NCBI GenBank assembly: GCA_028023455.1
Contig: JAQFVV010001008.1
Location: forward strand, 64,001-128,000
Direction of reading: 5' to 3'
Source of the DNA: Epiperipatus broadwayi
Taxonomy: Eukaryota > Onychophora > Udeonychophora > Euonychophora > Peripatidae
Length of the DNA: 64,000 bases
Of this stretch, positions 26,166 to 36,161 are shown in pieces. Both the position numbers and the translations under genes were made by a program. Every line of letters starts with the position of its first letter. Position 1 is the first letter of the stretch. Below the pieces are notes generated by a model. The model did not search any database. It saw nothing but the letters and a program-made list of their open reading frames with translations, and was not told the origin of the DNA.

Positions 26166-26355
26166 AGGAGAAATTTCCACAATGAATTTGTTAGATAACT
26201 AATGCAGTAGGATATTGATTCCTTTTGAGAGATTTTTAAAATCATGTTGACTTTTCAATGGTAGGTGCTTTTATTAGCATGTTATAGCTTTGCAAAGATT
26301 AAAGTAATAATGCAATTATAAAACTGATATGTATAATGTATTCCCATTCTTTCAA

Positions 26356-26459
<104 letters not shown>

Positions 26460-26465
26460 CAGTAG

Positions 26466-26705
26466 CAAACCCTCCATACAGTAATGGCACCCAGTGCAAG
26501 TCATGCTAATCAATGGATGCAAAAAGGTCTGTGCATAAAATCCCTATCTTGTGCCTATTTATTCAATACACATTGGCACTGGATATGAATTTTATGCACA
26601 AACCTTCTTGTATCCATTGATTACTATGGCTTGTACTGGGTACTGCTGTATAAAGAGTTTGTCACTGTTTTAACAGCTTGCCTAAAGATAGGAAATGATG
26701 ATCAT
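26466..26705. repeat. PLE-A-type palindromic fragment without ribozyme
   Basis: Inverted arms at about 26,466-26,553 and 26,585-26,665 share CTCCATACAGTA, AATCAATGGATG and GTGCATAAAATCCCTATC with the PLE-A palindromes at 31.1, 53.7 and 54.8 kb. The right flank keeps the conserved outer end GGAAATGATGATCATGTGAT. The central portion that carries the hammerhead in the other copies is missing. Confidence 0.75.
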
Positions 26706-26961
26706 GTGATATAGTAAATTTGTATATATGATTTGATTTTGTGTGTTTTTTAACGGTGTTTCAACTCACCCACAAAAATATTGGCTTAAATAAATGGCAT
26801 TATAATTACTGATAGCTTTATTATATGTTTGATGGAAAAATTATTTTTGATAAAGATTAATAAAATATTTACCACACAATCTCTAACTAATGATCTTTTT
26901 ATTATTAGGAATATTCGTGTAAAAATAAAAAGTCATTAAGCATATTACTTGCCCTATATGG

Positions 26962-27198
26962 TTCAATATAGTGATAGAATTGTGGACTTTAGAATTCAAA
27001 GTTCATGGATTGCGTCTCAGCTTTGTCACTTTTGATGCTTGAACTTCATAGAAAAGTCCAGAATAACAAATTTTATTTTTGTTGAACATGGTTTAATGCA
27101 GTGACAGATTCTGAAGTTCCATGTTCATGAATCATGGCTCCAGTTCTGTCACTTCCGGTCTCAAACTTCTTATGAACTACCAAGCAATAAACTATTTG
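26962..27198 (+). mobile_element. Two SINE-Q copies in tandem
   Basis: Two head-to-tail units, about 26,962-27,068 and 27,090-27,198. Each has a degraded tRNA-Gln-like head (GGACTTTAGAATTC in the first), GTTCATGGATTGCGTCTCAG or the equivalent, CTTTGTCACTT, and the tail CTTGAACTTCATAG or CAAACTTCTTATGAACTACC then CAAGCAATAAA. The same tail ends the three copies near 53.1-53.46 kb. Confidence 0.65.
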
Positions 27199-27544
27199 AT
27201 TAATTATTTTTTGTATTACTTTTTCATAGAAATTCAATAATCTGTAAATACTTATGTATGTAGCAAGTATAATTTAATATAAAATGAAATACAAAATGTT
27301 TTCCACATTCATATAACCAATCAAAGATTTAGTATTCTTAATTATCTTGATAGTTTTGATTTATCATTATTTTAACTATCCATATCATTCTCTAGTAAAC
27401 CTACAAGTTACTATAATCAGTGATAGTGGTTATTAAAATTATCATCCAGACTCTTTGAAACATAGAAATGAAACTTTTATAATCTGGGCAAAGAAAAAAC
27501 ATGGGATTTTTCAGATACTTTAAAGACATTTTTCAAAAAACTGC

Positions 27545-27660
27545 TTAAAGATTAGTAATTGATCATTTAATGCTCAAGCACTAAAAACGTTAGAGCTGAG
27601 ATGCAATCTGTGGACTTTTAGCTCTCAAAACTGCTAGTCCATTATTGTTTTAAAACATGC
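27545..27660 (-). mobile_element. SINE-Q copy
   Basis: The - strand carries AAAAGTCCACAGATTGC, ATCTCAGCTCT and TAGTGCTTGAGCATTAAATG in the same order as the copies at 26,962. It is decayed and has no clear target duplication. Confidence 0.5.
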
Positions 27661-28199
27661 AGGATAATTTAAACATTTTGGCAATCCAGTTTCATTTCAT
27701 GGTGAAAAACATTGTTTTCAGACAACGCTTGTAATTTCAATTATAGATTAGAAGAATGTAAAGATGTTATTCCATATCCCCTATATCCCTCCAATATCTG
27801 ATATAAATATTGAGTTTATTTATCTTATATAGAAATTTGTCAAACAAGGTAAAGCTTTTTTCTATGAATAATAGATTGAAATTTTTCATGATGTTAATAT
27901 TTTGTTGAATGCAATCAATTTTAAGGCTAATGATTTTACTTTATATATTCTTGTTATTTTATTCAATCCTTTATACAGATTTTGATATATAGATAGTAAT
28001 ATATATATATATATATAACATATTTTGCAGGTTCATCCAACTGGGAAATGAATACTATATAATTGTAGAGGCGCTGTAAACAGTATTCACAGTAATTGTT
28101 AAAGTTTTATAATAAAAAAAAAACACAGGTGCATAAAAATTGAATATATTGAAAAATAAATAAGAAAAAAAACAACTTTTTGGTACTTTAGTATTATTT

Positions 28200-28422
28200 A
28201 ACCAATGACGTTTTACACTCACTGGTAGATGTCATCGATGATAACATGACAACATTGTCATGGCAACCAAGACACTGTCATGATTAATCCATAGGAGAGT
28301 CAATTTTTGGATTTTTTTGACCGCGAGATTTAAAAATCGGAGAGAACTTTGAGAAATTTTGTCATTTGTCTGTCTTTTGTGATTTTGCTATCAGTCCACC
28401 ACAGTGAATGCTATTTGTAAGT
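28200..28422 (+). promoter_or_regulatory. Candidate promoter and first-exon donor
   Basis: CCAATGACGT (CCAAT box joined to a CRE-like TGACGT) at about 28,203 is repeated with its left context at about 29,312. About 200 bases after the first copy is a strong splice donor, TTTGTAAGTA at 28,414-28,423. A matching strong acceptor lies at 29,241-29,248. Transcription is an inference; nothing here proves it. Confidence 0.25.
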
Positions 28423-28618
28423 AATTTTCATTTTTGTTTCTAATAAATAATGTCATTTCGATGTACAGTACATTATTTTGTAAATTCTTCTGCAATTATA
28501 AAAAGTACAATTAATTAATTTTATTTTTAATTTCTAAATTATATTATACAGAAATTTTTTTGTAAATTCATGTGCAATTATAAAAATTAAAGCTACGAGA
28601 GTAATATGATGTCTAGCA

Positions 28619-28850
28619 TTGTCAGTGGTTTTGTAAATCATAATATAGGTTTTTTGAGACAAGCATGTATTGGCCGTGCCTTCAGCCCATCAAAGACATC
28701 GGAGGCCTCCTCCTCTAATTCTAGCACTGTGCCCTGTATTTTATAATTGAGCATAATATAGGTTTTTTTCAGAGTAGAGCATGTATTGACCGTGCCTTCG
28801 GCCCGTCAAAGACATCGGAGCCCCCCGCCCATTCCTGCACTACGCGGTGA
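28619..28850 (+). repeat. Tandem duplication with exon-like second unit
   Basis: Units near 28,619-28,735 and 28,742-28,850 share ATAATATAGGTTTTTT, AGCATGTATTGRCCGTGCC and TCAAAGACATCGGAG. They are GC-richer than their flanks. The second unit is bounded by an acceptor (GTTTTTTTCAG, ending 28,772) and a possible donor (GCG/GTGACT at 28,846/28,847), like a small internal exon. Confidence 0.55.
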
Positions 28851-29248
28851 CTTTTCTAATTTTCAGTAAAAAAATGAAACACATTTTCAAACTGTTTGTT
28901 TTATATATTTTTAACATGAAAATTGTGTTAAATACTATCGGAAATGTTGCAAAGATAAGATAATTTTTCATGCAAGTACATTTTTTTTTTGTTTTAAAAA
29001 TTCATAATATAGAGTACGTTTTAAGTTATTGTCCAGGTCGCCATTAATAATGCCAGATTCACATTAAATTGGGAAAAGTGTTCTTTATTTGTCTATTTAT
29101 TTTAAATTTACAAAAAAAAAATTGTACATATTTCTGCAATTATAAAATTTACACTTAATTACTTTCAATTTCTAAATTATCAAACTTACATGTAATTACT
29201 TTTAATTTCTAAATTATTTTGACGCATGCATGTACATTTTTTTTTCAG

Positions 29249-29343
29249 GACCAACAAACATGGTGGTGCTCGTTATCTACCCGATGGTCATTTTTAGTAT
29301 TTTCCAACCAATGACGTATTACCCTGAAGCCATATCAGTCTGA
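29249..29343 (+). CDS. Possible spliced micro-ORF in element
   Basis: After a polypyrimidine acceptor (TTTTTTTTTCAG, ending 29,248) an ATG in the favourable context ACAAACATGG (29,260) opens 27 codons and stops at 29,341-29,343, inside the hairpin that follows. The peptide is hydrophobic (starts MVVLVIYPMVIF) and unrecognised. This may be chance. It is recorded only because the splice and start signals are both good. Confidence 0.15.
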
Positions 29344-29490
29344 TCTTGTGATCTTTAACATGCCGAGTCCATGTGATCTGCGGACAAATTTTAGCGATTG
29401 CATTTGTCCGCAAATCACTTGGAGACATTATCTTAAGATCGGAAGATCAGACTGATATGGCTTCAGGGCAATACATCATTGGTTGGTTCA
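29302..29490. repeat. Long imperfect hairpin
   Basis: Arms of about 80 bases, from TTCCAACCAATGACGTATTA and its complement near 29,480, pair through AAGCCATATCAGTCTGATCTT and CTGCGGACAAAT. The left arm contains CCAATGACGT and the right arm a mutated copy. A transcript through it would form a very stable stem. Confidence 0.85.
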
Positions 29491-31232
29491 ATTTTTATAC
29501 ACCTTCTAGTGTTGAACTTTAACAATTATTGAGAACACTATTTACAGTGCCTCTACAGCTATCTTTATTGGTACTATTTATAATACCTCAACAATTATAT
29601 AGTATTTATTTCCCAGCTGAGGGTTTGTGTGATCAAGTCTGGACATTGGAATATCTAATAAAAATCTTACACGAATGAACCTGCAAAATATGTTTTATAT
29701 TCTATGAGCATAATATATATATATAATTTTAAACCATTATCTCTCTAACTTCCTAGCTTCTCTTCTCCACAACATAACAGAAAATTTCCTTATTTAATTC
29801 ACAAATTTAGTCTGTTTATAAGCTTTTTACAATTTTTAGGGATACAATTTAAAATTTTAACTGTCGATATCATCTCTTGTAAAAATATATCCAAACTAGC
29901 TCCACTTCCAGTGATGTCTGTGGTATTTGTTTATTCTCTCACCCATGTATTTCATTTTCCATTTCTTCCCGTTACTCCTAATGTACATCTTTCTATACTT
30001 CTTTGATTAGTTCACAGTCTTGGTATTGCACTTTTTTTTTAAGTGTCCAATCTCAGAATCTTAAATAAAAGCGATAAACACATCTTTTAAATCTTTTCTT
30101 TTCAAACATATGGGCATATTTCTTTTTAATATTAAATTATTACCACCAAAAGCACTACATTCAATTTTAATTCTATAATTAATTTCACCATTACGTTTCG
30201 TTTGTGTTAATAATCTGATCTAATATTTACAGTTGTTAACTTCTAATTTATGATTATAATTTTTTTTATTCTTTTGATAAAATCATTGTTTTAGTCTCCT
30301 AAGCAATTGGTTTTAGTCCTACTTTCTTACTGTCATAAGATAACTCATTGTGACATTTACTTAGACCCTGAAGCATTATTTGCAAAAATGACCACATTAT
30401 CTTCAAAATAGAGATGACTTAAATAATCTCCATTTACTTTTACTCGCTTGGCTTTCACTTTAATCCATAAAAGACTTTTTGTAAAACGGCTGTAAAACAT
30501 TTGGTGACATGGAGTTACCCTGTTGTACACTATTCTCAATGTTAATCTGATTAATATGACACCTAAACTAATAATTACTGTTACGTTTTGATAAATATTT
30601 TTCAGAATATGACAATACCTTAAATCTAAATCTTCGTGATCCAATTGCTTTAATCACTGTAGAAATGCTTATAAAATTAAATGCCTTTTTCTACACATCC
30701 AAAACATAATGACAATTCATATTCATTGGATCTTTTTATCACCGTATCAAAAACATTTTTAAATCTAGCTTTTTCTTTTCGTTGATTAGAATCTGAAGTT
30801 CACTGTAATTAACTTGTAAGATTTTATGTAGAACTGGTAAAAGAATGCTTCTATCTTCTATATTCTTCGAATCATTTGATATATCTTTAATAAAAACCAA
30901 TATTTCTTGCCTTATATGTGCATATTTAGAACTACAAGAAATAGTATAATTAGAGATAAAATAAATGATAAGCGTTACCGGATTGGAAAGTGATTGATTA
31001 AAAGATGAAGAACAATTATAATTAGTTATATTCTAGAACATTCCATATTCGTAGAAATATATAAAAACTGGAAGATAAGGAAAATCGAGGTCTTTTAAAT
31101 ACACTCTCATGTGGCTTGTACATCAATATAAACAGAGCAAAACTCTCCATACAGTATTGCCACCTGTGCTAAACAGAGTAATCAATGGATGCCAGAAGGC
31201 TTGTGCATAAAATCCCTATCCAATGCCTACTC

Positions 31233-31291
31233 ATCCAATATCCCCAGACTAGTTTCTGGCTTGTGGCCTTCATCAGTGAGGAGCTTTGGAT
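31233..31291 (-). ncRNA. Type I hammerhead ribozyme (PLE-A left arm)
   Basis: Identical in its core to the right-arm copy, on the - strand. Core CUGAUGA, helix II GGC/GCC with loop CACAA, GAAA, palindrome ACUAGU, then C as the cleavage base. Helix I is CCUCA/UGGGG, an internal loop, then AUCCAA/UUGGAU. An A.A mismatch sits at the base of helix II. Confidence 0.8.
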
Positions 31292-31779
31292 CTGAGAGCA
31301 CTGCATCTAGATCTTAGGATCTAATGCAACCCTCTAGCAACCACCTTTTATCTCTACTTAACTACAAAACTATGAGAATGAAATTGAAAACACAAAAAAT
31401 ATTTTCAATCTAAGCTCAATAGCTTATATAGTCATATGGGTCTGAACTCAGTTCAGCACCCATACATTTTGGTGTCTTTGGCTCTTTTACAACCATAGCC
31501 ACCACTATCCTATTAGGCAGGATTGGTGTTAAACCATTAAGCATCACATGATCACATTTCCTATACTAGCACATTAATTGTTGATAAACAGAGCAAAACT
31601 CTCCATACAGTATTGCCACCTGAGTTCAGACCCATATGACTATATAAGCTATTGAGGCTAGATTGAAAATATTTTTTGTGTTTTCAATTTCATTCTCATA
31701 GTTTTGTAGTTAAGTAGAGATAAAAGGTGGTTGCTAGAGGGTTGCATTAGATCCTAAGATCTAGATGCAGTGCTCTCAG

Positions 31780-31838
31780 ATCCAAAGCTCCTCACTGATG
31801 AAGGCCACAAGCCAGAAACTAGTCTGGGGATATTGGAT
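31780..31838 (+). ncRNA. Type I hammerhead ribozyme (PLE-A right arm)
   Basis: All conserved hammerhead parts occur in order: helix I 5' strand (AUCCAA...CCUCA), CUGAUGA, helix II GGC-CACAA-GCC, GAAA, helix III sequence CUAG, GUC, then helix I 3' strand (UGGGG...UUGGAU). Predicted cleavage is after C31,824. Helix I has the internal loop expected for the loop-loop contact that speeds natural hammerheads. Helix III is just a palindrome with no proper loop, as in minimal type I hammerheads, which may act as dimers. The A.A mismatch at the base of helix II is unusual and could lower activity. Confidence 0.8.
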
Positions 31839-32079
31839 GAGTAGGCATTGGATAGGGATTTTATGCATCCATTGATTACTCTGTTTAGCACAGGTGGCAA
31901 TACTGTATGGAGAGTTTTGCTCTGTTTATCAACAATTAATGTGCTAGTATAGGAAATGTGATCATGTGATACATCAATATATTAAACTTTTGCCGAATAA
32001 AACTATGACCTGTTGTATATTGATGAATATAAAATACTAAATATACCATACTATTTTCTATGCTTTTTTATATGAATAA

Positions 32080-32230
32080 TTGTGTTGTTGCAAATGACAT
32101 TTCATATTAGTCCTCATTTCACCAATATAAATAGCACAACATCCTGGAATTTAACAAACAATAAAATATATAATTTGACATTTATCCCTATCAGCCATTT
32201 TATTTTTAGTATTATTTAATTTACTATTAA
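32080..32230 (-). pseudogene. GIY-YIG endonuclease relic (PLE-A)
   Basis: The - strand frame gives AIYIGEMRTNMKCHLQQHN, matching the second half of the Penelope-type GIY-YIG domain (Y-I-G-E-T-G-R-x-L-x-x-R-x-x-E-H), with T to M after the glutamate and H kept. The GIY half is degraded to IIYFIV. An in-frame stop separates the halves. In intact PLEs this nuclease nicks target DNA for primed reverse transcription. Confidence 0.6.
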
Positions 32231-33192
32231 GATTAGCTGGTGTATGCCAAACTATTGTATAATCATTGCTCATAACTGATGCTAACTTACCCTGTACATT
32301 AAGTCTATATGCTATAGAAATCATCTTTTCTGATAATGCTCAATTACTGTGCTCCGAAGCTTATTATACTTATAACTAACACCTATTAAATCTTAAATAT
32401 ATTTCTCTATGTTATCCTTTCTACCTGATTCATGAAAACATAACAACAGTTTATGGTATAAAAATGATTTAAATCCTGCCATCTTATGTGAATTGTATAT
32501 ATTAATAATATTATCTCTGTTAAATAACAACAGAAGTGTTGTTTTTTATAAATTTATAATTTGTAGCAAAAGAAATTTGTATTTTGATACATCTTTATCA
32601 TTTACATTTGATATATAACTTTGCCAACAACTTTTCCATTTCTTCACCTTCTTGTTTCAAAATATCAATAATAATTTCATCATTTCCTCAAATTGTTTTT
32701 TCTTTATAGATTTAATTGCATATCTCACTTCTTCATTTAAAATGCTAGCTAATTCATAAGATATAATAACCTGTAGGAGATACTTTTTCTGGTTATTTAT
32801 TATTACATAAATTTTTATAGAACTCTTTCACACATTTCATCATATCATCTCTCTTTTTAGTAATAATTCCATTTTTTCTTATTGTTGTAGAAATAACTTT
32901 CCTTTCAATATCAAGATGTTATTTTACACTTTTGAGACTTTTTCTTTTATAGCTTTTCTTGCCAATTCACAAATATATTTTCTTATATCATTATTAACTC
33001 TTTTTCATATAGATCTCTAGATACTCAATTATTCTTAACGAATCGTTTTTATTTCTTTTTTTCTTCATACATTATCTTGTTTTAGTAGAAAAATTACTGG
33101 TAAATTGTTGCTTTTTTGTACCAGCTACTTTTTTGCAGTTAATAGAGTATCAGTTATCTTCTTATTGATTTTAGTCTAATCTGAATTATCTT

Positions 33193-33804
33193 CTGTTCTG
33201 TCGACTGCGTCAGATCTGTTGTGTTTGGTTAGGCTTACAGATTCGTTTCCAAACCAACAGACACAAAAAGAATAACTACTCAGTAATTAATATGTACAAA
33301 TTTATTAATACTAAAAATATACACATTTATTAATACTAAAAATATACACATGTTAGTTAAACAAATGAATAAATACAGATGATACAATTGAATGCTGAGA
33401 TAGTCAAGCCAAGTATGGAACTCACTTCTAGCTAAATGATTAGCCTGTGTCGTGAACTCTGGTAAGACTCTTCCAGCTAGGTATTTAGCTTGCCTTTTCC
33501 AGTCTGTAGGTGGACTTGCCTCACTGTGTGGACATCATGATAATGAGTAGAGAAATATCTTTGCTGATGGCAGGGGGTTTAATGGAGAGCACATTCTGTC
33601 ATTCAGGTTAACAGTAGTAATTGCTCTCTGCCTTGCATCCAAAAGATTGACTATTTAATGGCAGATCCCCTACCTTTTTGGAAACGTGGATTTGGTACAT
33701 GAACCCCAGTGAAAGATTTAATCCCATTGGATAGCAACTGGGTGCTAGCCAATCAGGTAAGGAATCTGGAATAGTCCACTTCTAAAGGCAAGGTCAGATA
33801 TGAT
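33193..33804. mobile_element. 612-bp insertion in RTE2 with 5-bp target duplication
   Basis: Comparison with RTE1 shows this block is extra. ATCTT at 33,188-33,192 and 33,805-33,809 flanks it. The size and 5-bp duplication would fit a solo LTR, and on the - strand there is an AATAAA near 33,300, but clear TG...CA ends are not seen. A perfect 25-base unit (TTATTAATACTAAAAATATA plus CACAT) occurs twice at about 33,300-33,350. No coding capacity. Confidence 0.55.
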
Positions 33805-34560
33805 ATCTTCAAAACCTGTTAGTATCTTAAAACAATTTGCATGTTCTATTTTAAATTCATTGGAATGTTTTTTAAAGTTAGGAATATCATTTTCGTCTCT
33901 CTGGGATTGCATTAAAAAATATCTTACATTTAAGTAATCAATTATCACTTTCTCTATTGAGAACATTATAATCTTGAAATACATATAAATATCATACAAT
34001 TCTGCTGATCTTTCATTTGGATGTGTATTCATATACATTTAACATTTTTGTAAAAAAATAAATCATAATATACAGAATTTTTTTTTCCTGCGAACTCCAT
34101 AAGTCTGTGTCTTCTTCCATTTCTGTCACTATAACCAAATTTAACCATAGCATTTTAATCTTTGAATCATCTACCAATATTAACATTAGAGTCTCCATGA
34201 CAATTTAAAAATGTTGTTTGTACATCAATGTAATAATTCTTCACTTCATGACAATGAAAACTTGTTGGGGGCATAAACCTGAATTACCTGCAGTTGGTAT
34301 TTTCCAATAAATTGAATAACTAATCTTTCCACTCTATCTAATACTCCAGCAATCTCCTCAATGTTATCCTTCTACTTTTTATTTACAATAAAACCCATTC
34401 TATTTGTATTTTCAATATTTATGCCTTTACAGCAATTACATGTTTATTTTTTTAATCAATTGTCTCTTTACCTTTTTTTTTAACTTCACAAAGTTCAACA
34501 ATGTCCATTTAATATAGACAGTTCTTTTATTTCATGCAATCTTTTTTCACTTGAAAGTGA

Positions 34561-35321
34561 TTTGCAGTTTTAGATAGCTAAATAAAAGATCATTGTCGAT
34601 TGGCAATCTAGGAGCCCACAGTCAGGGGATTCTTAGTACCCTTAACCTTCAGCCATCTACCATAGCATTATCTAGAGACATTACAAACTCGTGGTAATAA
34701 TGGTCATAATGTAATTTTGTCTGTGTTGATTATAAGTATCAAAAAAGATGATTTATTTTCACATTCATCCTGTGTTTAATTAAAGTCAATTGATGCTTCA
34801 GCAACTGAAAAGAAATCACAATATTTCTTGATCTTAAATTCTGAGATAAAAAGCCAATAAAATCACCACCCTGGCTGATGTTGGTGAAAAGCCAATCATA
34901 TCCATTTACTAAATGAACAATCATATAGTAATAACAGCTGCAATGACAAAAACATATGGAGTGGACACTAGGAATATGCCTGATAGATTCTTTCAAGATC
35001 TCAGAAGAATTAAATAGATTCTTTCAGTTAACTTCTTTTATCTGCCAATATATGTACTTCTTTAACTGACTGAAATAATTTGCATTACTACCTGACTTAT
35101 TTAATATTTACTTTTCTGGATGTCGTGATTCAAATCAATTGCTGTATTATATCTTGAGAATTTTTTTTCTATACAAGTTGTTTGAATATAGAACCACTAG
35201 GGGGCAATTCTTTTATTCATATTGACAGTGCTCAGAGTTTGTCGCTCTGGCTTTTACATAAAATAGTAATATATATATATATTGTATTATTTTTAATATT
35301 TTTTAAATCTGTTTTTTTAAG
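34561..35321 (+). other. Probable intron sequence upstream of host exon
   Basis: No repeat recognised beyond the RTE2 5' end. It ends in a polypyrimidine tract and AG at 35,310-35,321, the acceptor of the exon that follows. It contains a CTCF-like motif at 35,194-35,206. Confidence 0.4.
35194..35206 (+). promoter_or_regulatory. CTCF-like binding motif
   Basis: CCACTAGGGGGCA agrees at each position with the core of the bilaterian CTCF consensus (CCASYAGRKGGCR). Such a GC-rich 13-mer is rare in this AT-rich window. It lies 116 bases upstream of the acceptor of the host exon. Occupancy is inference. Confidence 0.4.
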
Positions 35322-35720
35322 GTTGTGTGTATTCAATTAATATCTTCTCAAGGTAATGGAAAATTTATAAATTCTCATCCATTATGCTTTCCAGATTATT
35401 ATGAAGTTCAAATCGCCTTCACTGATATATTCACTGGAGAAATTTTTGTGGGAAGAAATAATAAAAGGGTTAAAGAAGATTGTATTTTTGCCAAACCAAA
35501 CATTGAAAGCTCAATTTATCTTATGAGAATTCCTTACAATATTCCTTGTGATATTAGACATTATACATGGAAAGGTTTGAATTATATAACAATCCAGTTG
35601 AATCTAGTTGAGAATCTATCAATAAAGCAAAGTGGAGATGTCGTAATATTAATATCCTGTCCTTTATATAATCTTGATAAACCAATATATCAGGAAGTTA
35701 TTATTCAAGAAAGAAAATGA
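35322..35720 (+). CDS. Terminal coding exon of an unidentified host gene
   Basis: A clean acceptor (GTTTTTTTAAG, ending 35,321) opens a frame that runs uninterrupted for about 132 codons to TGA at 35,718-35,720. AATAAA follows 45 bases later. Codon use and amino acid content are those of a real globular protein, unlike the low-complexity frames around it. The segment is rich in beta-type stretches (YYEVQIAFTDIFTGEIFVG; WKGLNYITIQLNL; GDVVILISCPL) and ends QERK. There is no transmembrane helix, zinc motif or signal. I do not recognise the family. The apparent start codon is only a GTG inside the exon; upstream exons must lie further 5', beyond the transposon block, and were not located. Confidence 0.7.
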   Translation, partial: VVCIQLISSQGNGKFINSHPLCFPDYYEVQIAFTDIFTGEIFVGRNNKRVKEDCIFAKPNIESSIYLMRIPYNIPCDIRHYTWKGLNYITIQLNLVENLSIKQSGDVVILISCPLYNLDKPIYQEVIIQERK

Positions 35721-35764
35721 TCTGCAATATTTTAATGTAAATAATTTATTAAAACAATATATTT

Positions 35765-35770
35765 AATAAA
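35765..35770 (+). terminator. Polyadenylation signal of the host exon
   Basis: AATAAA 45 bases after the TGA of the terminal exon, in AT-rich context, as expected for a short 3' UTR. Confidence 0.6.
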
Positions 35771-35834
35771 ATTATTTGATGTTTCTATTTAAAATTGTAT
35801 ATGTTTATAATATTTGGATAATAATTGGGTACTT

Positions 35835-35935
35835 GTTTGGGAGTTCATAAAAAATTTGAGCAGCGGAATTGACAGATCTGAGTCATGATCCATAGGTTTT
35901 GAGTTCCAAAATTTGTCATTCTACCTCTACCAAAC
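35835..35935 (-). mobile_element. SINE-Q copy
   Basis: The - strand reads TTTGGTAGAGGTAGAATGAC (A-box-like head), TTTTGGAACTCAAAACC, GGATCATGACTCAG, CTGTCAATTCC, then TTTATGAACTCCC, the same block order as the copies near 27 kb. It sits between the host polyA site and the 3' end of the LINE at 36 kb. Confidence 0.6.
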
Positions 35936-36161
35936 TATAATAAACTATACTAATCTTAAAATTTTATTAATTTATGTCATTTTTTTTAAAGAAAAATTTT
36001 ATTGTATTGCTATGTTGAATGTTACAAATACAAAAATTACATCAATTACATATCTATTTGAAGCAAAGTAGATCCAACCTTCTCTCATGTTGTTCTTGTG
36101 ATATAACTTGGAGCAATTAGTCAGTCCTTCTTCATGATTTTCTCCATGACCTTCTTAAATT

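Larger units (their letters stand above)
28017..29694. mobile_element. 1.7-kb element with inverted ends
   Basis: The ends AACATATTTTGCAGGTTCAT (28,017) and its complement (to 29,694) are inverted. Further inside, the arms share GGGAAATRAATACTATATAATTGT and GTAGAGGCRCTGTAAA, with a large indel between arms. The interior holds a tandem duplication (28,619-28,850), a long hairpin (29,302-29,490), CCAAT-TGACGT motifs and good splice-like signals. There is no transposase. It could be a non-autonomous DNA transposon or a foldback retroelement derivative. Confidence 0.65.
31130..31970. repeat. 841-bp palindromic hammerhead element
   Basis: Flanked by the 10-bp direct repeat ACATCAATAT (31,120-31,129 and 31,971-31,980), consistent with a target duplication. 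Arms of about 300 bases (31,130-31,430 and 31,620-31,930) are almost identical reverse complements. The right arm lacks a short block near 31,865 that the left arm has. The terminal unit ending GGAAATGTGATCATGTGAT occurs in full at the right end and again inverted in the middle (31,545-31,613). Each arm carries one hammerhead ribozyme. The near identity of the arms suggests recent formation or gene conversion. Confidence 0.85.
30910..32605 (-). mobile_element. Penelope-like element fragment (PLE-A)
   Basis: This block interrupts RTE2 and is absent from the equivalent place in RTE1 (about 25.40-25.44 kb). On the - strand 32,215-32,080 encodes a GIY-YIG-like endonuclease segment (CQIIYFIVC, then PGCCAIYIGEMRTNMKCHLQ). 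About 32,460-32,310 gives a thumb-like segment (FKSFLYHKLLLC). Stops are present. The palindromic hammerhead insert at 31,130-31,970 lies within it. The exact limits are estimated by comparison with RTE1. Confidence 0.65.
29740..34560 (-). mobile_element. RTE-type LINE (RTE2), interrupted twice
   Basis: Sequence in 29,740-30,910, 32,605-33,192 and 33,805-34,560 aligns in order with RTE1 and extends further 5'. RT is recognisable at 30,644-30,357 (YCHILKNIYQNVT; SHLYFEDNVVIFAN, the FADD box mutated to FEDN). The endonuclease is recognisable at 34,150-34,060 (FGYSDRNGRRHRLMEFA) and 34,400-34,260 (RVERLVIQF...QVIQVYAPN). Two insertions, a PLE fragment with its own nested insert and a 612-bp element, split it. 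Many stops make it dead. Because both insertions sit inside it, it predates them. Confidence 0.85.
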
